Assembly: GCA_964419545.1 (NCBI GenBank)
Contig: CAYQQU010000051.1
Coordinates: 1 to 43,128, forward strand
Direction of reading: 5' to 3'
Source of the DNA: CAYQQU01 sp964419545
GTDB taxonomy: Bacteria; Bacteroidota; Bacteroidia; Chitinophagales; Saprospiraceae
DNA length: 43,128 nt
Below are positions 1 through 8,680 of the stretch, piece after piece. The position numbers and the translations under genes were made by a program. The notes below the pieces were generated by a model. That model worked only from the letters and a program-made list of their open reading frames with translations, did not search any database and was not told where the DNA came from. Numbering within the stretch: the stretch's first letter is position 1; each line of letters begins with the position of its first letter.

Positions 1-2
1 GG

Positions 3-191
3 TTCCAAAAGCTGGGTTTTGCAGCCAAAATGACTACCTCCAAACAAGCTCTTACAGGCAGACCCGCAGCCGTGCTTGAGGTGCTTCCTTCAAACGAGTT
101 CGTAGCTGAAAACACCAAGACTAACATAATGGTTCCCAAACTGTTGAACGGTCAGCAGGGCAATAGGTATGTAATGAAGAATCCGGGCTAA
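3..191 (+). CDS. 3' end of an unidentified protein (5' truncated by window edge)
   Basis: The frame is open from base 3 to a TAA at 189-191 and gives about 62 residues ending in YVMKNPG. It has a balanced, protein-like composition (TTSKQALTGRPAAV, EVLPSNEFVAENTK) and its true start must lie before the window. I do not recognise the family. An internal ATG at 30 could also be a start for a short peptide. It is convergent with the next minus-strand gene, only 10 bases away. Confidence is limited because 62 codons without a stop can occur by chance in GC-rich DNA. Confidence 0.35.
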   Translation, partial: FQKLGFAAKMTTSKQALTGRPAAVLEVLPSNEFVAENTKTNIMVPKLLNGQQGNRYVMKNPG

Positions 192-201
192 GGGAGACAG
201 G

Positions 202-615
202 CTAAAAAATCGACGCGTCTTTACGGCGTCGCTCGAGTTCTTCCAGGATCGCTTTTTCCAGCACCCGGCTATGCTTGTAGGTGCGGTAGCGACGGTTCAG
301 GAATATGGAACCGCCGGCAAAGATGATGAGGCCGGCCGGCGCCAACGCAACAAAAGCTATGCCTAATACATCCCAGCCGATCGCGGCGCACAAAAAACTG
401 ATCCCGACCAATAGAACGGTGCAGGAGCCGGCCAGGAAATATCGTTGTTGCAAACGTACCACCTCTGCAGATTCCCTTTTGATACGACGCAGTAGTTGCT
501 TGAGCTCCAAAGTAGTGTAGGGGCGAGGGCCAAATTCCATTATTTGTAAGAGATCATCATTGGCTTCACGCTCTAATCTGCTCAATTGGCGATCAAGAAA
601 AAAATCCCTAAACAT
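202..615 (-). CDS. Small two-helix membrane protein of unknown function
   Basis: This encodes 137 aa with an ATG start at 615. A charged N-terminal half (residues 1-55, predicted helical, RLEREANDDLL and ELKQLLRRIKRESAEV) precedes two hydrophobic segments at about 59-81 and 84-104. It ends in a basic helical tail (SRVLEKAILEELERRRKD). The arrangement suggests an inner-membrane hairpin with both ends in the cytoplasm. I recognise no catalytic motif or family. It stands alone: the upstream space to 1002 runs away from it, and downstream lies the convergent fragment at 3-191. Its base composition is less GC-rich than the neighbouring metabolic genes. Confidence 0.65.
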   Translation of the reverse strand: MFRDFFLDRQLSRLEREANDDLLQIMEFGPRPYTTLELKQLLRRIKRESAEVVRLQQRYFLAGSCTVLLVGISFLCAAIGWDVLGIAFVALAPAGLIIFAGGSIFLNRRYRTYKHSRVLEKAILEELERRRKDASIF

Positions 616-1002
616 TCAAATCAAGTTTTTTTTAATTCAACGACCTCAGATTTCGGATAGTATGTGGGCGTGTGTGATCCTCATTTTTGTAAGCTTCAAA
701 AAAAAAGAGCAAAAAAACAACTAATTACCGAAGATTAATTGCCCCTTTCTTGGAAATACCTTCAACAAGGTATGATTTTGCTGCACCTCCATACTGAACA
801 GAAATCAGCTGTTTTGCGTAATCGGATTTACCCGACCCGCGGCTGCCGAAATTCATGTTGTTTTCTGTCGATATAATATACAAATCTTTAACTCAAATTG
901 CGGCGCGTTGTTCGCTATTTATAGCGCAAGTAAAAAATAAACAGCGAACCAGCGGGAAGTTCTGTTCGTTTTATCACAAAATCTCTTACTACAATCCACG
1001 CT
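616..1002. other. 387 bp intergenic region before the GH3 gene
   Basis: AT-rich spacer holding one short minus-strand reading frame (725-856, listed separately) and a small inverted repeat, GTTCGCT at 910-916 and AGCGAAC at 943-949, about 55-95 bases before the GH3 start. That repeat could be an operator, but nothing beyond its symmetry supports this. No tRNA or clear terminator is seen. Confidence 0.4.
725..856 (-). CDS. 43-aa micro-ORF with a Walker A motif; possible gene remnant
   Basis: ATG at 856 to TAA at 725. The peptide begins MNFGSRGSGKSDYAKQLIS, which contains a perfect P-loop (GSRGSGKS, GxxxxGKS) followed by a helix-like stretch, and ends after KKGAINLR. P-loops of the type G-x-RGSGKS near an N-terminus are typical of phage terminase large subunits and related packaging or transfer ATPases. 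Here nothing follows that could be a Walker B motif or nuclease domain. It is best read as a truncated remnant of an ATPase gene, or as a chance frame. The terminase link is inference from motif style only. Confidence 0.25.
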   Translation of the reverse strand: MNFGSRGSGKSDYAKQLISVQYGGAAKSYLVEGISKKGAINLR

Positions 1003-2544
1003 ATGCCCATCTTAGGAACCCTTATCAAATCAGCGCTCGACCTGGGCAATCAGATCGGCAAACCCGGTGAAAAAGCAGCGGAGCAACAGCACGAGGTACT
1101 GCTGCGCCTGCTGGAAACCGCCCAAAATACGGCTTTCGGGATCTACCACGGCTTCCGCCGCATCCGGCAGGCCGACGATCCTGTGGCCGCCTACCAGACT
1201 GCCGTCCCCATCGTCGACTACGACCAGATCAACGAACAGTGGTGGCGCCAACAACAACACCTGCCTGATATCACCTGGCCGGGGCGGCCCGACTACTTCG
1301 CGCTCAGCTCCGGCACCACCGGCAAAGAACCGAAGCGCATCCCCGTCACCGAAGATATGCTCAGCTCTATGCGTTCCGTCTCTATCGACCAAGTCAAAAG
1401 CCTTGCCAATTTCGATCTGGCGCCTTCATTTTTCGAAAAAGATTTTCTCATGCTGGGCAGCTCCGCCAACCTGCGCACCTACAATGACCACCGCGAAGGG
1501 GAGATCAGCGGCATCAACGCCGATAACGTCCCCGAATGGTTCCGGCGCTTTTACAAGCCGGGGATCGACGTTGCGCGCATCGACGACTGGGACGAACGCC
1601 TGGCCGAAATCGTCGAACAGGCGCCGCAGTGGGACGTCGCCGGACTGGCCGGCATCCCTTCCTGGATGCAGCAAATGCTGGAAGCCATCGTCAAACACTA
1701 CAACCTCCCTAATATCCACGAAATGTGGCCCGCCCTGTCGGTATACGCTACCGGCGGCGTCGCCTTCGAACCTTTCCGCGAAAGCCTCGAAGCCCTGCTC
1801 GACCATCCCATCTTCGTCATGGACACCTACCTGGCTTCCGAAGGGTTCTTCGCCTACAACGCCCGCCCCGAAACCAGCGCCATGCAGCTGGCCCTCGACC
1901 ACGGCATTTTTTACGAATTCATTCCCTTCGATCAGCGCGGTTTCGACGCGCAGGGCAACCTCAAACCCGATCCGCTCATCTTCACCATCGATCAGGTGGA
2001 AACTGAACAGGATTACGCCCTCGTCGTCTCCACCTGCGCCGGCGCCTGGCGCTACCTCATCGGCGATACGCTGCGATTTACCGACGCCCGCCGCGGCGAG
2101 ATCCTTCTCACCGGCCGCACCAAGTACTATCTCAACGTGGTCGGCTCGCAGCTCTCGGAAGAGAAAATGAATCAGGCCATCACCGACCTGGGGGAGCACC
2201 TGCAGGTCCCGATCCAGGAATTCGCCGTTGCCGCCCTCCCCGACGGCTCCGGCCATTACGAACACCGCTGGGTAGTGGGTTCGCCCCAACCTTTCGACGA
2301 AACCGAAGCGGCCCGCCGGCTCGACGAACACCTGCGCGAGCTCAACAAAAACTACGGCGTTGCCCGCGATAAAGGCGTCTCCGGCGTCTACCTCCACCGC
2401 CTGGCCCCGGAGCAGATCTACGACTGGCTGGAAATGCAAAAGAAAAAAGGCGGCCAGGTCAAAGTCCCCAAGGTCATGTCCGAAGATCAAATGCGATCGC
2501 TCCTCGATTTCGCGGGCGTCTCTCCCAAGGGCAATCGCCGATAA
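1003..2544 (+). CDS. GH3 auxin-responsive promoter family (acyl-adenylating) protein
   Basis: The 513-aa length is usual for bacterial members of the GH3 family. Plant GH3 enzymes activate carboxylic acids with ATP and conjugate them to amino acids; the substrate of bacterial members is generally unknown. Near residues 102-116 it has the ATP/phosphate loop SSGTTGKEPKRIPVT, and later YATGGVAFEPF, LASEGFFAYN (about 278-287) and GDTLRFTD (about 353-360), matching the ANL-like fold. The C-terminal small domain starts around LTGRTKYYLNVVG with the hinge (about 370-382). The ATG at 1003 is the first good start. There is no signal peptide, so it should be cytoplasmic. It is convergent with the gluconate genes, with 27 bases between stops, and appears monocistronic. 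Confidence 0.9.
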   Translation: MPILGTLIKSALDLGNQIGKPGEKAAEQQHEVLLRLLETAQNTAFGIYHGFRRIRQADDPVAAYQTAVPIVDYDQINEQWWRQQQHLPDITWPGRPDYFALSSGTTGKEPKRIPVTEDMLSSMRSVSIDQVKSLANFDLAPSFFEKDFLMLGSSANLRTYNDHREGEISGINADNVPEWFRRFYKPGIDVARIDDWDERLAEIVEQAPQWDVAGLAGIPSWMQQMLEAIVKHYNLPNIHEMWPALSVYATGGVAFEPFRESLEALLDHPIFVMDTYLASEGFFAYNARPETSAMQLALDHGIFYEFIPFDQRGFDAQGNLKPDPLIFTIDQVETEQDYALVVSTCAGAWRYLIGDTLRFTDARRGEILLTGRTKYYLNVVGSQLSEEKMNQAITDLGEHLQVPIQEFAVAALPDGSGHYEHRWVVGSPQPFDETEAARRLDEHLRELNKNYGVARDKGVSGVYLHRLAPEQIYDWLEMQKKKGGQVKVPKVMSEDQMRSLLDFAGVSPKGNRR

Positions 2545-2571
2545 TTCGGGTTAACCCATCTTTGTCCTACC

Positions 2572-3891
2572 CTACTTCACCAGGTTGTCCAACCCCAGGC
2601 ACCCCAACAGCCCACAGACGGAGATGATGGTCTCCATCACCGTCCAGGTGAGAAATGTTTGCTTGATGCTCAGATTGAAATACTCCTTAAATAACCAGAA
2701 GCCCGTATCGTTCACCTGTGAGCAGGTCAGGCTGCCCGCGCCGGTGGCCAGCACCAGCAGTTCGGGCGATACGTCCGTCGATTGGATCAAAGGCGCCACG
2801 ATGCCCGCCGCCGTGATGGCCGCTACCGTCGCCGAGCCCAGCGCGATGCGCAGCGCGGCCGCGATCAGCCAGGCCAGTACGATGGGCGGCATATTCTTGT
2901 CGCTGAAATAATGGACGATGTGGTCGCTGATGCCGCTATCGATGAGCACCTGCTTGAGGGCGCCGCCGCCGCCGATCACCAGCAGGATCATCGCGATGCC
3001 CTTCACCGATTCCTGGCTCAGGCGCTGCAGCTCTTCCAGCGTGGCGCCCCGACCGATCCCCAGCAGCCAGAGGGCCAATAGCAGCGCCGCCAGCAAAGCG
3101 ATCACCGGGTCGCCCAGAAAGTTGGCCAGCTCGTACAGCCCGGTCTCTTCCGCCACCCACAGCTTGACCACCGAGGCCAGCCCCATCAGCAGCACCGGCG
3201 TCAGGGCGATGAGCAGGCTCAGGCCAAAAGAAGGCAGCCCCCCTTCTCGTTGCGTACGCTCCGGGATCAGCCCGGCGGGCGGCTCGCTGTACAGCTTGCG
3301 CAGGGTGCGTGCAAAGAGCGGACCGGCGATAACGATAGCCGGCAGGGCGATCAATAACCCGTACAATAATGTCAATCCCATATCTGCCTCGTAGATCAAA
3401 CTAATAGTGGTCGGCGCCGGATGCGGCGGCAGGAAGCCGTGCGTCACCGACAGGGCCGACACCATGGGGATGCCTACGTACACCAGCGGTAGCCCGAGCT
3501 GCCGGGCCACGGTGAATACCAGCGGGATCAGCATCACAAACCCCACCGTGTAAAACAAAGGAATGCCGATGATGAAGCCCGTCAGCACCATCGCCCAGCT
3601 GATGTAGCGCCGGCCGAAGCGGGCGATGAGCCGGTCGGAGATGGACTGCGCCGCGCCGCTATCTACGAGCACCGCGCCGAAGATGGCGCCGAAGCCCAGG
3701 ATCAACGCCAGGTAGCCCAGCGTACTCCCCACCCCTTTCTGGATGGAAGCTGCCGTCTCCGCCGGTGAAAGCCCCTGCGCGATGCCGATACCGAGGGCCA
3801 CCAGAACCAGGGCAATAAACGCATGGACCTTAAATCGAATGATCAGCAGCAAAAGAACGATAATGCCGGTCAGGACGATGAAAAAGGGCAT
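2572..3891 (-). CDS. gntP: Gluconate:H+ symporter, GntP family
   Basis: This 439-aa integral membrane protein has about 12 hydrophobic segments starting directly at the N-terminus (MPFFIVLTGIIVLLLLII). GntP-family features include LGFGAIFGAVLVDSGAAQ, the loop THGFLPPHPAPT (about residues 160-171) and, near the C-terminus, ALGSATVAAITAAGIVAP and CSQVNDTGFWLFKEYF. The family imports gluconate or related sugar acids with protons. The frame stays open about 106 codons further upstream, but that stretch lies wholly inside the kinase gene and has no membrane character. The ATG at 3891 was therefore chosen. It overlaps the kinase stop as TGATG (one shared base), implying translational coupling. GntT/GntU-type paralogues cannot be told apart here. 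Confidence 0.9.
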   Translation of the reverse strand: MPFFIVLTGIIVLLLLIIRFKVHAFIALVLVALGIGIAQGLSPAETAASIQKGVGSTLGYLALILGFGAIFGAVLVDSGAAQSISDRLIARFGRRYISWAMVLTGFIIGIPLFYTVGFVMLIPLVFTVARQLGLPLVYVGIPMVSALSVTHGFLPPHPAPTTISLIYEADMGLTLLYGLLIALPAIVIAGPLFARTLRKLYSEPPAGLIPERTQREGGLPSFGLSLLIALTPVLLMGLASVVKLWVAEETGLYELANFLGDPVIALLAALLLALWLLGIGRGATLEELQRLSQESVKGIAMILLVIGGGGALKQVLIDSGISDHIVHYFSDKNMPPIVLAWLIAAALRIALGSATVAAITAAGIVAPLIQSTDVSPELLVLATGAGSLTCSQVNDTGFWLFKEYFNLSIKQTFLTWTVMETIISVCGLLGCLGLDNLVK

Positions 3892-5294
3892 CAGGTAGGG
3901 TTTTGGTGAAAACGGGAAACGATTGCTCGAAAATAACGCGCTTCTTCTCGATAGACAACTTGCCTGTCCGGATCGGGTGCGTACCGGGGCGCCTGTCCCT
4001 GCACAAGCGACGGCCCGGCGCCCAACGACCGGGCGCCGAAGAGGGCCGCCCCCAGGGCCGAGCTGTCGACCACCGCCGGCGTCGACACCGTACAGTCGAA
4101 AACATCGGCGATCAGCTGGGGCAGCCCCGGCTTTTCGGCAAGGCCGCCCGTGAGGGTGATATGGGATAATGGGCTGTCGGTTTCGCGCTCCAGCTGCGAC
4201 CTGATCCAATCGACATTGAAGATCAGGCTCCGGACGATCAGTCGGGCTTTTTCGCTCTCGCCCAAAGGCCGCGGAGCGGCGAAGCCCGATCGGGATTCGA
4301 GCAGGACCACGGGGCTGCGCTCCCCGAAATGATAAGGTACGAAGACCGGACGATCGACGGCGATCGAAAGCTCCGGAAAGGCATCGACCGCCAGGTCCGC
4401 CACATTGCCGGCGTTATTTGTTGCGCCCCCCAGTATCCACTCTTCCTCACTGAGGTAATAACAGAACAAATGCGGTACGGATCGCCGCACGTATTTCGGC
4501 CGGTTTACCCGCAGGGCGCCACTCGTACCAAGCGTCAGGTTGGCGCCGCCCTGCTCGCCTAAGGTGGTGGCGAAATTGGAAAGGCAACCGTCGCTCGCGC
4601 CGGCGACCACCGGCAATCCGCGGGGCAACCATTCGTCTGCAGCGGCCGGGAACGACTCGTGGGTGTCGCACAGATCGGGCAGCTGATCCGCACGGATGCC
4701 CAGACGCTCCAATATTTCTTCCCCCCACGATCGGCCTTCCGCATCCCACAAGCCGGTAGCGGAAGCCAGAGAGTGATCCAGGCGCCAAACCCCGGTGAGG
4801 CGGTACAGCAGGTAAGACTTCAGATCGGCAAAATAGCGGATGCGGCGATGGGCCGGCGCCTTCGAATTTTTCAGCCAGTAGATCTTGAAAAACGGGCTCA
4901 TCGGATGCAGGGGCGTTCCCGTGTGTGCGGGGAGGCGGCGCGCGAAGGCTTCTTTTTGCAAATCCCGGAAGACCGCAGCGCTGCGCAGGTCCGCCCAGGT
5001 GAGTATTTCCGTTACCGGCCGGAAGTGCTCGTCCATCCCGATGAGGCTGTGCATCGCTGTGCTCAGGGTAATGCCCTCCAGCCGATCGCTCCATTCGCCG
5101 GCGCGCAGTGCGCGCAGGCAGTCCCCTACCCCACGCAGTACGTCCGAGAGCGCCAGCTCGCGAGCGCGCGGATCGGGATGCGCCGCTATCCCATAAGCCG
5201 AGCGGAAAGCCGCCGCCACTTCTCCGTTGCCGGACAGCACGACCACTTTCGCTCCCGAAGTTCCGATGTCCAGGCCGGCGTAATACTTGGTCAT
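3891..5294 (-). CDS. gntK: Gluconokinase, FGGY carbohydrate kinase family
   Basis: A 467-aa FGGY kinase that should phosphorylate gluconate to 6-phosphogluconate in the cytoplasm. The N-terminal phosphate-binding motif is YAGLDIGTSGAKVV (residues 4-17). The gluconokinase-like TGTPLHPMSPFFKIYWLK lies at about 135-152 and HSLASATGLWD follows. The second phosphate motif is VAGASDGCLSNFATTLG, and the adenosine motif ITLTGGLAEKPGLPQL lies at about 380-395. ALGAALFGA ends the fold. A TTG three codons upstream (5303) is possible, but the ATG at 5294 places the phosphate loop as in relatives. It shares TGATG with the downstream permease, forming an uptake-plus-activation operon. FGGY kinases vary in substrate, but the neighbouring GntP supports gluconate. 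No regulator gene is adjacent. Confidence 0.88.
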   Translation of the reverse strand: MTKYYAGLDIGTSGAKVVVLSGNGEVAAAFRSAYGIAAHPDPRARELALSDVLRGVGDCLRALRAGEWSDRLEGITLSTAMHSLIGMDEHFRPVTEILTWADLRSAAVFRDLQKEAFARRLPAHTGTPLHPMSPFFKIYWLKNSKAPAHRRIRYFADLKSYLLYRLTGVWRLDHSLASATGLWDAEGRSWGEEILERLGIRADQLPDLCDTHESFPAAADEWLPRGLPVVAGASDGCLSNFATTLGEQGGANLTLGTSGALRVNRPKYVRRSVPHLFCYYLSEEEWILGGATNNAGNVADLAVDAFPELSIAVDRPVFVPYHFGERSPVVLLESRSGFAAPRPLGESEKARLIVRSLIFNVDWIRSQLERETDSPLSHITLTGGLAEKPGLPQLIADVFDCTVSTPAVVDSSALGAALFGARSLGAGPSLVQGQAPRYAPDPDRQVVYREEARYFRAIVSRFHQNPT

Positions 5295-5439
5295 AGGGCG
5301 CAAGACTTTTTTGATGGTGCTTGCACAAAATAAAGAAATGCCCTCAACTTACGTGGCGGCGGACCCAAAAGTGGGAAAAAGGGACGGGTAAAATGAGAAA
5401 CCGGCTGCGCTATTCGCCTGAGCAACCCTGATTTTCAGT

Positions 5440-5470
5440 TCGGAAGAAAGCTCGTTTTTTCTTAACTTTA
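5440..5470 (+). promoter_or_regulatory. Possible Bacteroidota-type promoter of the molybdenum hydroxylase operon
   Basis: TAACTTTA at 5463-5470 resembles the Bacteroidota -7 element TAnnTTTG, with a TTCG about 20 bases upstream as a weak -33 element. It lies 44 bases before the 2Fe-2S subunit ATG, inside the divergent 219 bp space shared with the gluconokinase gene. The match is imperfect. Confidence 0.3.
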
Positions 5471-5513
5471 CCAGTAACAAGTTTCGCGTTTCCTTCAACC
5501 AAAAACGGTTATT

Positions 5514-6152
5514 ATGAAGAACCCATCTGAGAAAAAATCACCCAAGTCTAAGAAAAAGAGCCTATCGCGGCGTTCGTTCCTCCGGGACGCCGGGATGACC
5601 ACGGCCGGCACCGTTGCGCTGGGCAGTGGGCTGGTGAGCTTCAAAGCGCCGGATAAAGCGCCGGCGGGACCGCCTGTTCTCGGGCCCGGAGAAGCAGAAC
5701 TGACCTTCACCGTCAACGGCCGGCAGCGCACCGTCTACGTAGAGCCGCGCACCACGCTGGCCGAGGCCCTGCGCGAAAACTTGCACCTCACCGGCACGAA
5801 AGTAGTCTGCGACCGCGGCTCCTGCTCCGCCTGCACCGTTTACCTCAACGACAAACCGGTCTGCTCCTGCATGACGCTGGCCCTCGACGCCGCCGGCCAG
5901 GAGGTGACCACCGTGGAAGGCCTCGCCCAGGGCGGACGCCTGCATCCCGTCCAGGAAGCCTTTATCGAATACGACGCCTGCATGTGCGGCTTCTGTACGC
6001 CGGGCATGGTGATGAGCTGCGCCGCCCTCCTCGACCGCAACCCCAACCCGACACGCGCCGACGTCCAGGCCGCTACCAGCGGCAACCTCTGCCGCTGCGG
6101 CACCTATCCCAAGGTGTTCGAGGCTACCCTGGCGGCCGCCAAGAAGAAGTAA
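5514..6152 (+). CDS. Tat-exported (2Fe-2S) subunit of a xanthine dehydrogenase-family enzyme
   Basis: 212 aa. A lysine-rich N-terminus leads into a twin-arginine signal (SRRSFLRDAG, about residues 20-29) and a hydrophobic stretch, so the folded enzyme should be exported. A plant-ferredoxin-type 2Fe-2S domain follows with C99, C104, C107 and C119 (CDRGSCSAC...C). The helical second 2Fe-2S domain has C158, C161, C193 and C195 (CGFC...CRCG). This is the standard iron-sulfur subunit of three-subunit molybdenum hydroxylases such as E. coli PaoABC, where only the small subunit carries the Tat signal and carries its partners across. It is the first gene of the operon; the Moco subunit starts 39 bases downstream. 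Confidence 0.93.
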   Translation: MKNPSEKKSPKSKKKSLSRRSFLRDAGMTTAGTVALGSGLVSFKAPDKAPAGPPVLGPGEAELTFTVNGRQRTVYVEPRTTLAEALRENLHLTGTKVVCDRGSCSACTVYLNDKPVCSCMTLALDAAGQEVTTVEGLAQGGRLHPVQEAFIEYDACMCGFCTPGMVMSCAALLDRNPNPTRADVQAATSGNLCRCGTYPKVFEATLAAAKKK

Positions 6153-6191
6153 TTTGCAAAATCGGCCCGTTACCTGCACACGGGCCTCAAA

Positions 6192-8642
6192 ATGAATAAT
6201 ATGGCTAGTCCTGATAAAAAGAAAGTCGTTCTGCCGCTCGCGCCGGACCGCCACGAGGCCAAGCCGGCCAAGCCCCTGCGCACCCAAAAGCTGAAACTGC
6301 CCTACGGCATTCCCGACCACAACCTCACCGAAGTGGAACGGGAAGTTTCGGCGAGCGAGCCCCCTGCCCTGCCGGTCAATGCCGAACTGAACGTCGTCGG
6401 TCAACGCACCAAGCGCATCGACGCCATTCACAAAGTGACGGGCGCGGCCAAATACACGGCCGACATCCAGCTGCCCGGCATGCTCTACGGCAAGTTTCTG
6501 CGCTCGCCCTACCCCCACGCCCGCATCAAATCCATCGATTTCAGCGCAGCGCGCGCCTATCCGGGCGTACGCGCCATCCACGTGCTGGGCATGTCGCCGG
6601 GCGGCGCCGTTGAACACGAAAGCGGCCACAACGCACCGGCCGAGACCTACAACGTGGAAAAACTGCCCAAACTGCGCTACTCCGGACAGCCCATCGCGGC
6701 CGTCGCCGCCGATAGCCAGCGCATCGCCGACGAAGCGGTGAAGCTCATCAAAGTGGAATACCAAAAGCTGCCCTTCGTCATCGACCTGGACGCCGCCCAG
6801 CAAGCGAACGCACCCATCGTCTTCGAAGAAGAGATCACACACGAACAGTCGGGCGGCGACGTCGGCGGGGAAGCCGGCGCCGGACAGCAAGGCAACCTGC
6901 GCGGCCCCTCCACCAGCAGCTTCTACGGCGGACCGCGCGGCGACGTGGCCAAAGGATTCGAAGCGGCGGACCTCATCCTGGAAGCGGAATACCGCACCCA
7001 GGTACAGACCCACTGCGCCCTGGAAACCCACGGCGTGGTCGCCGACTGGCAGCCCGACATGCTGACGGTCTACGCCTCTACACAGTCGACCAAAAGCGTG
7101 CGCAACGACCTGGCGGAACTCTTCGAGCTGCCCCTCAGCCAGGTGCGCGTCATCACCGAATATATGGGCGCGGGCTTCGGCGCGAAATTCGGCGCCGGCA
7201 ACTACGGCGTCGCCGCCACCGCCCTGTCCAAGAAGACGGGCCGCCCGGTTAAGCTCATGCTCGACCGACAGGAAGAACACGTCAGCGCCGGCAACCGCCC
7301 CAACTCCCACCAAAAACTGAAGATCGGCGCCAAAAAAGACGGCTCGCTGACCGCCATCGAGCTCAAATCGTGGGGCACCGCGGGCGTCGGCCTCGGCGCA
7401 GGCGTCGGACGGGTGGCGCAGGATATGTACACCTGCCCCAACTTCTACACCGAACAGTACGACGTCTTCACCCACGCCGGCCCCGGCGCGGCTTTCCGGG
7501 CGCCGGGCAACGTCCAGGGGTGCTTCGCCCTGGAACAGCTCATCGACGAGCTGGCCGAAAAGCTGGACCTCGACCCGCTCGCCCTGCGCGAACGCATCGA
7601 CCAGAGTGAGATCCGCAAAGTGGAACGCCGGCGCGGCGCCGAAAAATTCGGCTGGAAACGCAAAAAAGCCGGCAGCGATAGCGGCCCCGTCAAACGAGGC
7701 ATCGGCGTCGCCCAGGGCCACTGGCCGCGCATTATCCACCTCGACAGCTCGGCCATGGTGCGCATCAACAAAGGCGGATCGGTAGAACTGATGTCGGGCG
7801 TACAGGATATCGGCACTGGCGCCAAGACCATCCTCGCTCAGGTGGTGGCCGAAGAACTGGGCCTGCGCGCCGAAGACATCACGGTCAAGATCGGCGATAC
7901 GACCTATCCCGACGGCCCCGGCTCGGGCGGCAGCGTCACCGCCGGCTCCATCACGCCGGCTGCGCGCAACGCCGCACACCAGGCCAAAGTCAAATTATTG
8001 GAACAAATTGCCGGCGCCTGGGACGTGGAGGTCGCCGACCTGGAAATGAAAGACGGAAAGGTGATCGCTCCATCCAAAGACAAGAGCGCCACTTTCGCCG
8101 AAGCGACCAAGCTGATGCGCTACCACCAGATCGTGGAAACGGCCAGCCGCTCCGACGACTACGACGGCTTTGAATTTGGCAACTCGATCGGCTACGACCG
8201 GCTCGGCTCGGTGCAGTTCGCCGAAGTGAGCGTCGATACCGAAACGGGCGTCATCAAAGTGGAGCGCGTCGTCGCCGCCCACAGCTGCGGCCGCCCGCTC
8301 AACCCGCTGCAACTGGAAAGCCAGATCAACGGCGGCGTCATCATGGGCATCGGCTACGCCCTGTACGAAGAGCGCATCATGGACCCGAACACCGGCCACA
8401 TGATGAACGCCAATATGGATACCTACAAACTGCCCTACGCGCAGGAGATCCCGGAGATCGAAACGATCATCATCGAGCAATACGGCGCCCACTCCAGCAC
8501 CGACGCCAGCGGCATCGGCGAGCCGGCCAACGTGGCCACCGCCGCCGCCATCGCCAATGCGGTGTACAACGCCATCGGCGTGCGCATTACGGAACTGCCG
8601 ATGACGCCGGAACGCGTGCTCGCCGCACTGGGGGCCGTGTAG
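6192..8642 (+). CDS. Molybdopterin-binding large subunit of xanthine dehydrogenase-family enzyme
   Basis: The 816-aa Moco subunit has the a/b hammerhead domain at about residues 70-200 (TGAAKYTADIQLPGMLYGKFLRS split by VTG). The cofactor domain carries MGAGFGAKFGAG (about 322-333), GPGAAFRAPGNVQG, GVQDIGTGAKTI and GSGGSVTAGS. The catalytic glutamate is E777 in GIGEPAN near the C-terminus. These enzymes hydroxylate aldehydes or N-heterocycles using water and pass electrons through the iron-sulfur and FAD subunits. Residues 215-240 form a glycine-rich insertion (GGDVGGEAGAGQQGN). It has no signal of its own, consistent with piggy-back Tat export. The second ATG at 6201 is an alternative start. 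Substrate cannot be assigned from sequence; aldehyde oxidoreductase is likelier than purine oxidation because of the PaoABC-like subunit set. Confidence 0.92.
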   Translation: MNNMASPDKKKVVLPLAPDRHEAKPAKPLRTQKLKLPYGIPDHNLTEVEREVSASEPPALPVNAELNVVGQRTKRIDAIHKVTGAAKYTADIQLPGMLYGKFLRSPYPHARIKSIDFSAARAYPGVRAIHVLGMSPGGAVEHESGHNAPAETYNVEKLPKLRYSGQPIAAVAADSQRIADEAVKLIKVEYQKLPFVIDLDAAQQANAPIVFEEEITHEQSGGDVGGEAGAGQQGNLRGPSTSSFYGGPRGDVAKGFEAADLILEAEYRTQVQTHCALETHGVVADWQPDMLTVYASTQSTKSVRNDLAELFELPLSQVRVITEYMGAGFGAKFGAGNYGVAATALSKKTGRPVKLMLDRQEEHVSAGNRPNSHQKLKIGAKKDGSLTAIELKSWGTAGVGLGAGVGRVAQDMYTCPNFYTEQYDVFTHAGPGAAFRAPGNVQGCFALEQLIDELAEKLDLDPLALRERIDQSEIRKVERRRGAEKFGWKRKKAGSDSGPVKRGIGVAQGHWPRIIHLDSSAMVRINKGGSVELMSGVQDIGTGAKTILAQVVAEELGLRAEDITVKIGDTTYPDGPGSGGSVTAGSITPAARNAAHQAKVKLLEQIAGAWDVEVADLEMKDGKVIAPSKDKSATFAEATKLMRYHQIVETASRSDDYDGFEFGNSIGYDRLGSVQFAEVSVDTETGVIKVERVVAAHSCGRPLNPLQLESQINGGVIMGIGYALYEERIMDPNTGHMMNANMDTYKLPYAQEIPEIETIIIEQYGAHSSTDASGIGEPANVATAAAIANAVYNAIGVRITELPMTPERVLAALGAV

Positions 8643-8680
8643 TTTCATTTATTTTTTAATCGCATAACCACCATCGATAT

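Noticed and set aside
3892..4209. 106-codon N-terminal extension of the gluconate permease
   Set aside because: It lies wholly inside the kinase gene, is Arg/Pro-rich and would place a hydrophilic domain before the first membrane helix; the ATG at 3891 fits the family.
5562..7979. 805-codon open frame antisense to the molybdenum hydroxylase genes
   Set aside because: It is a mirror of two well-identified genes in GC-rich DNA, and its translation is low-complexity (Gly/Ala/Val/Arg-rich) with no domain pattern.
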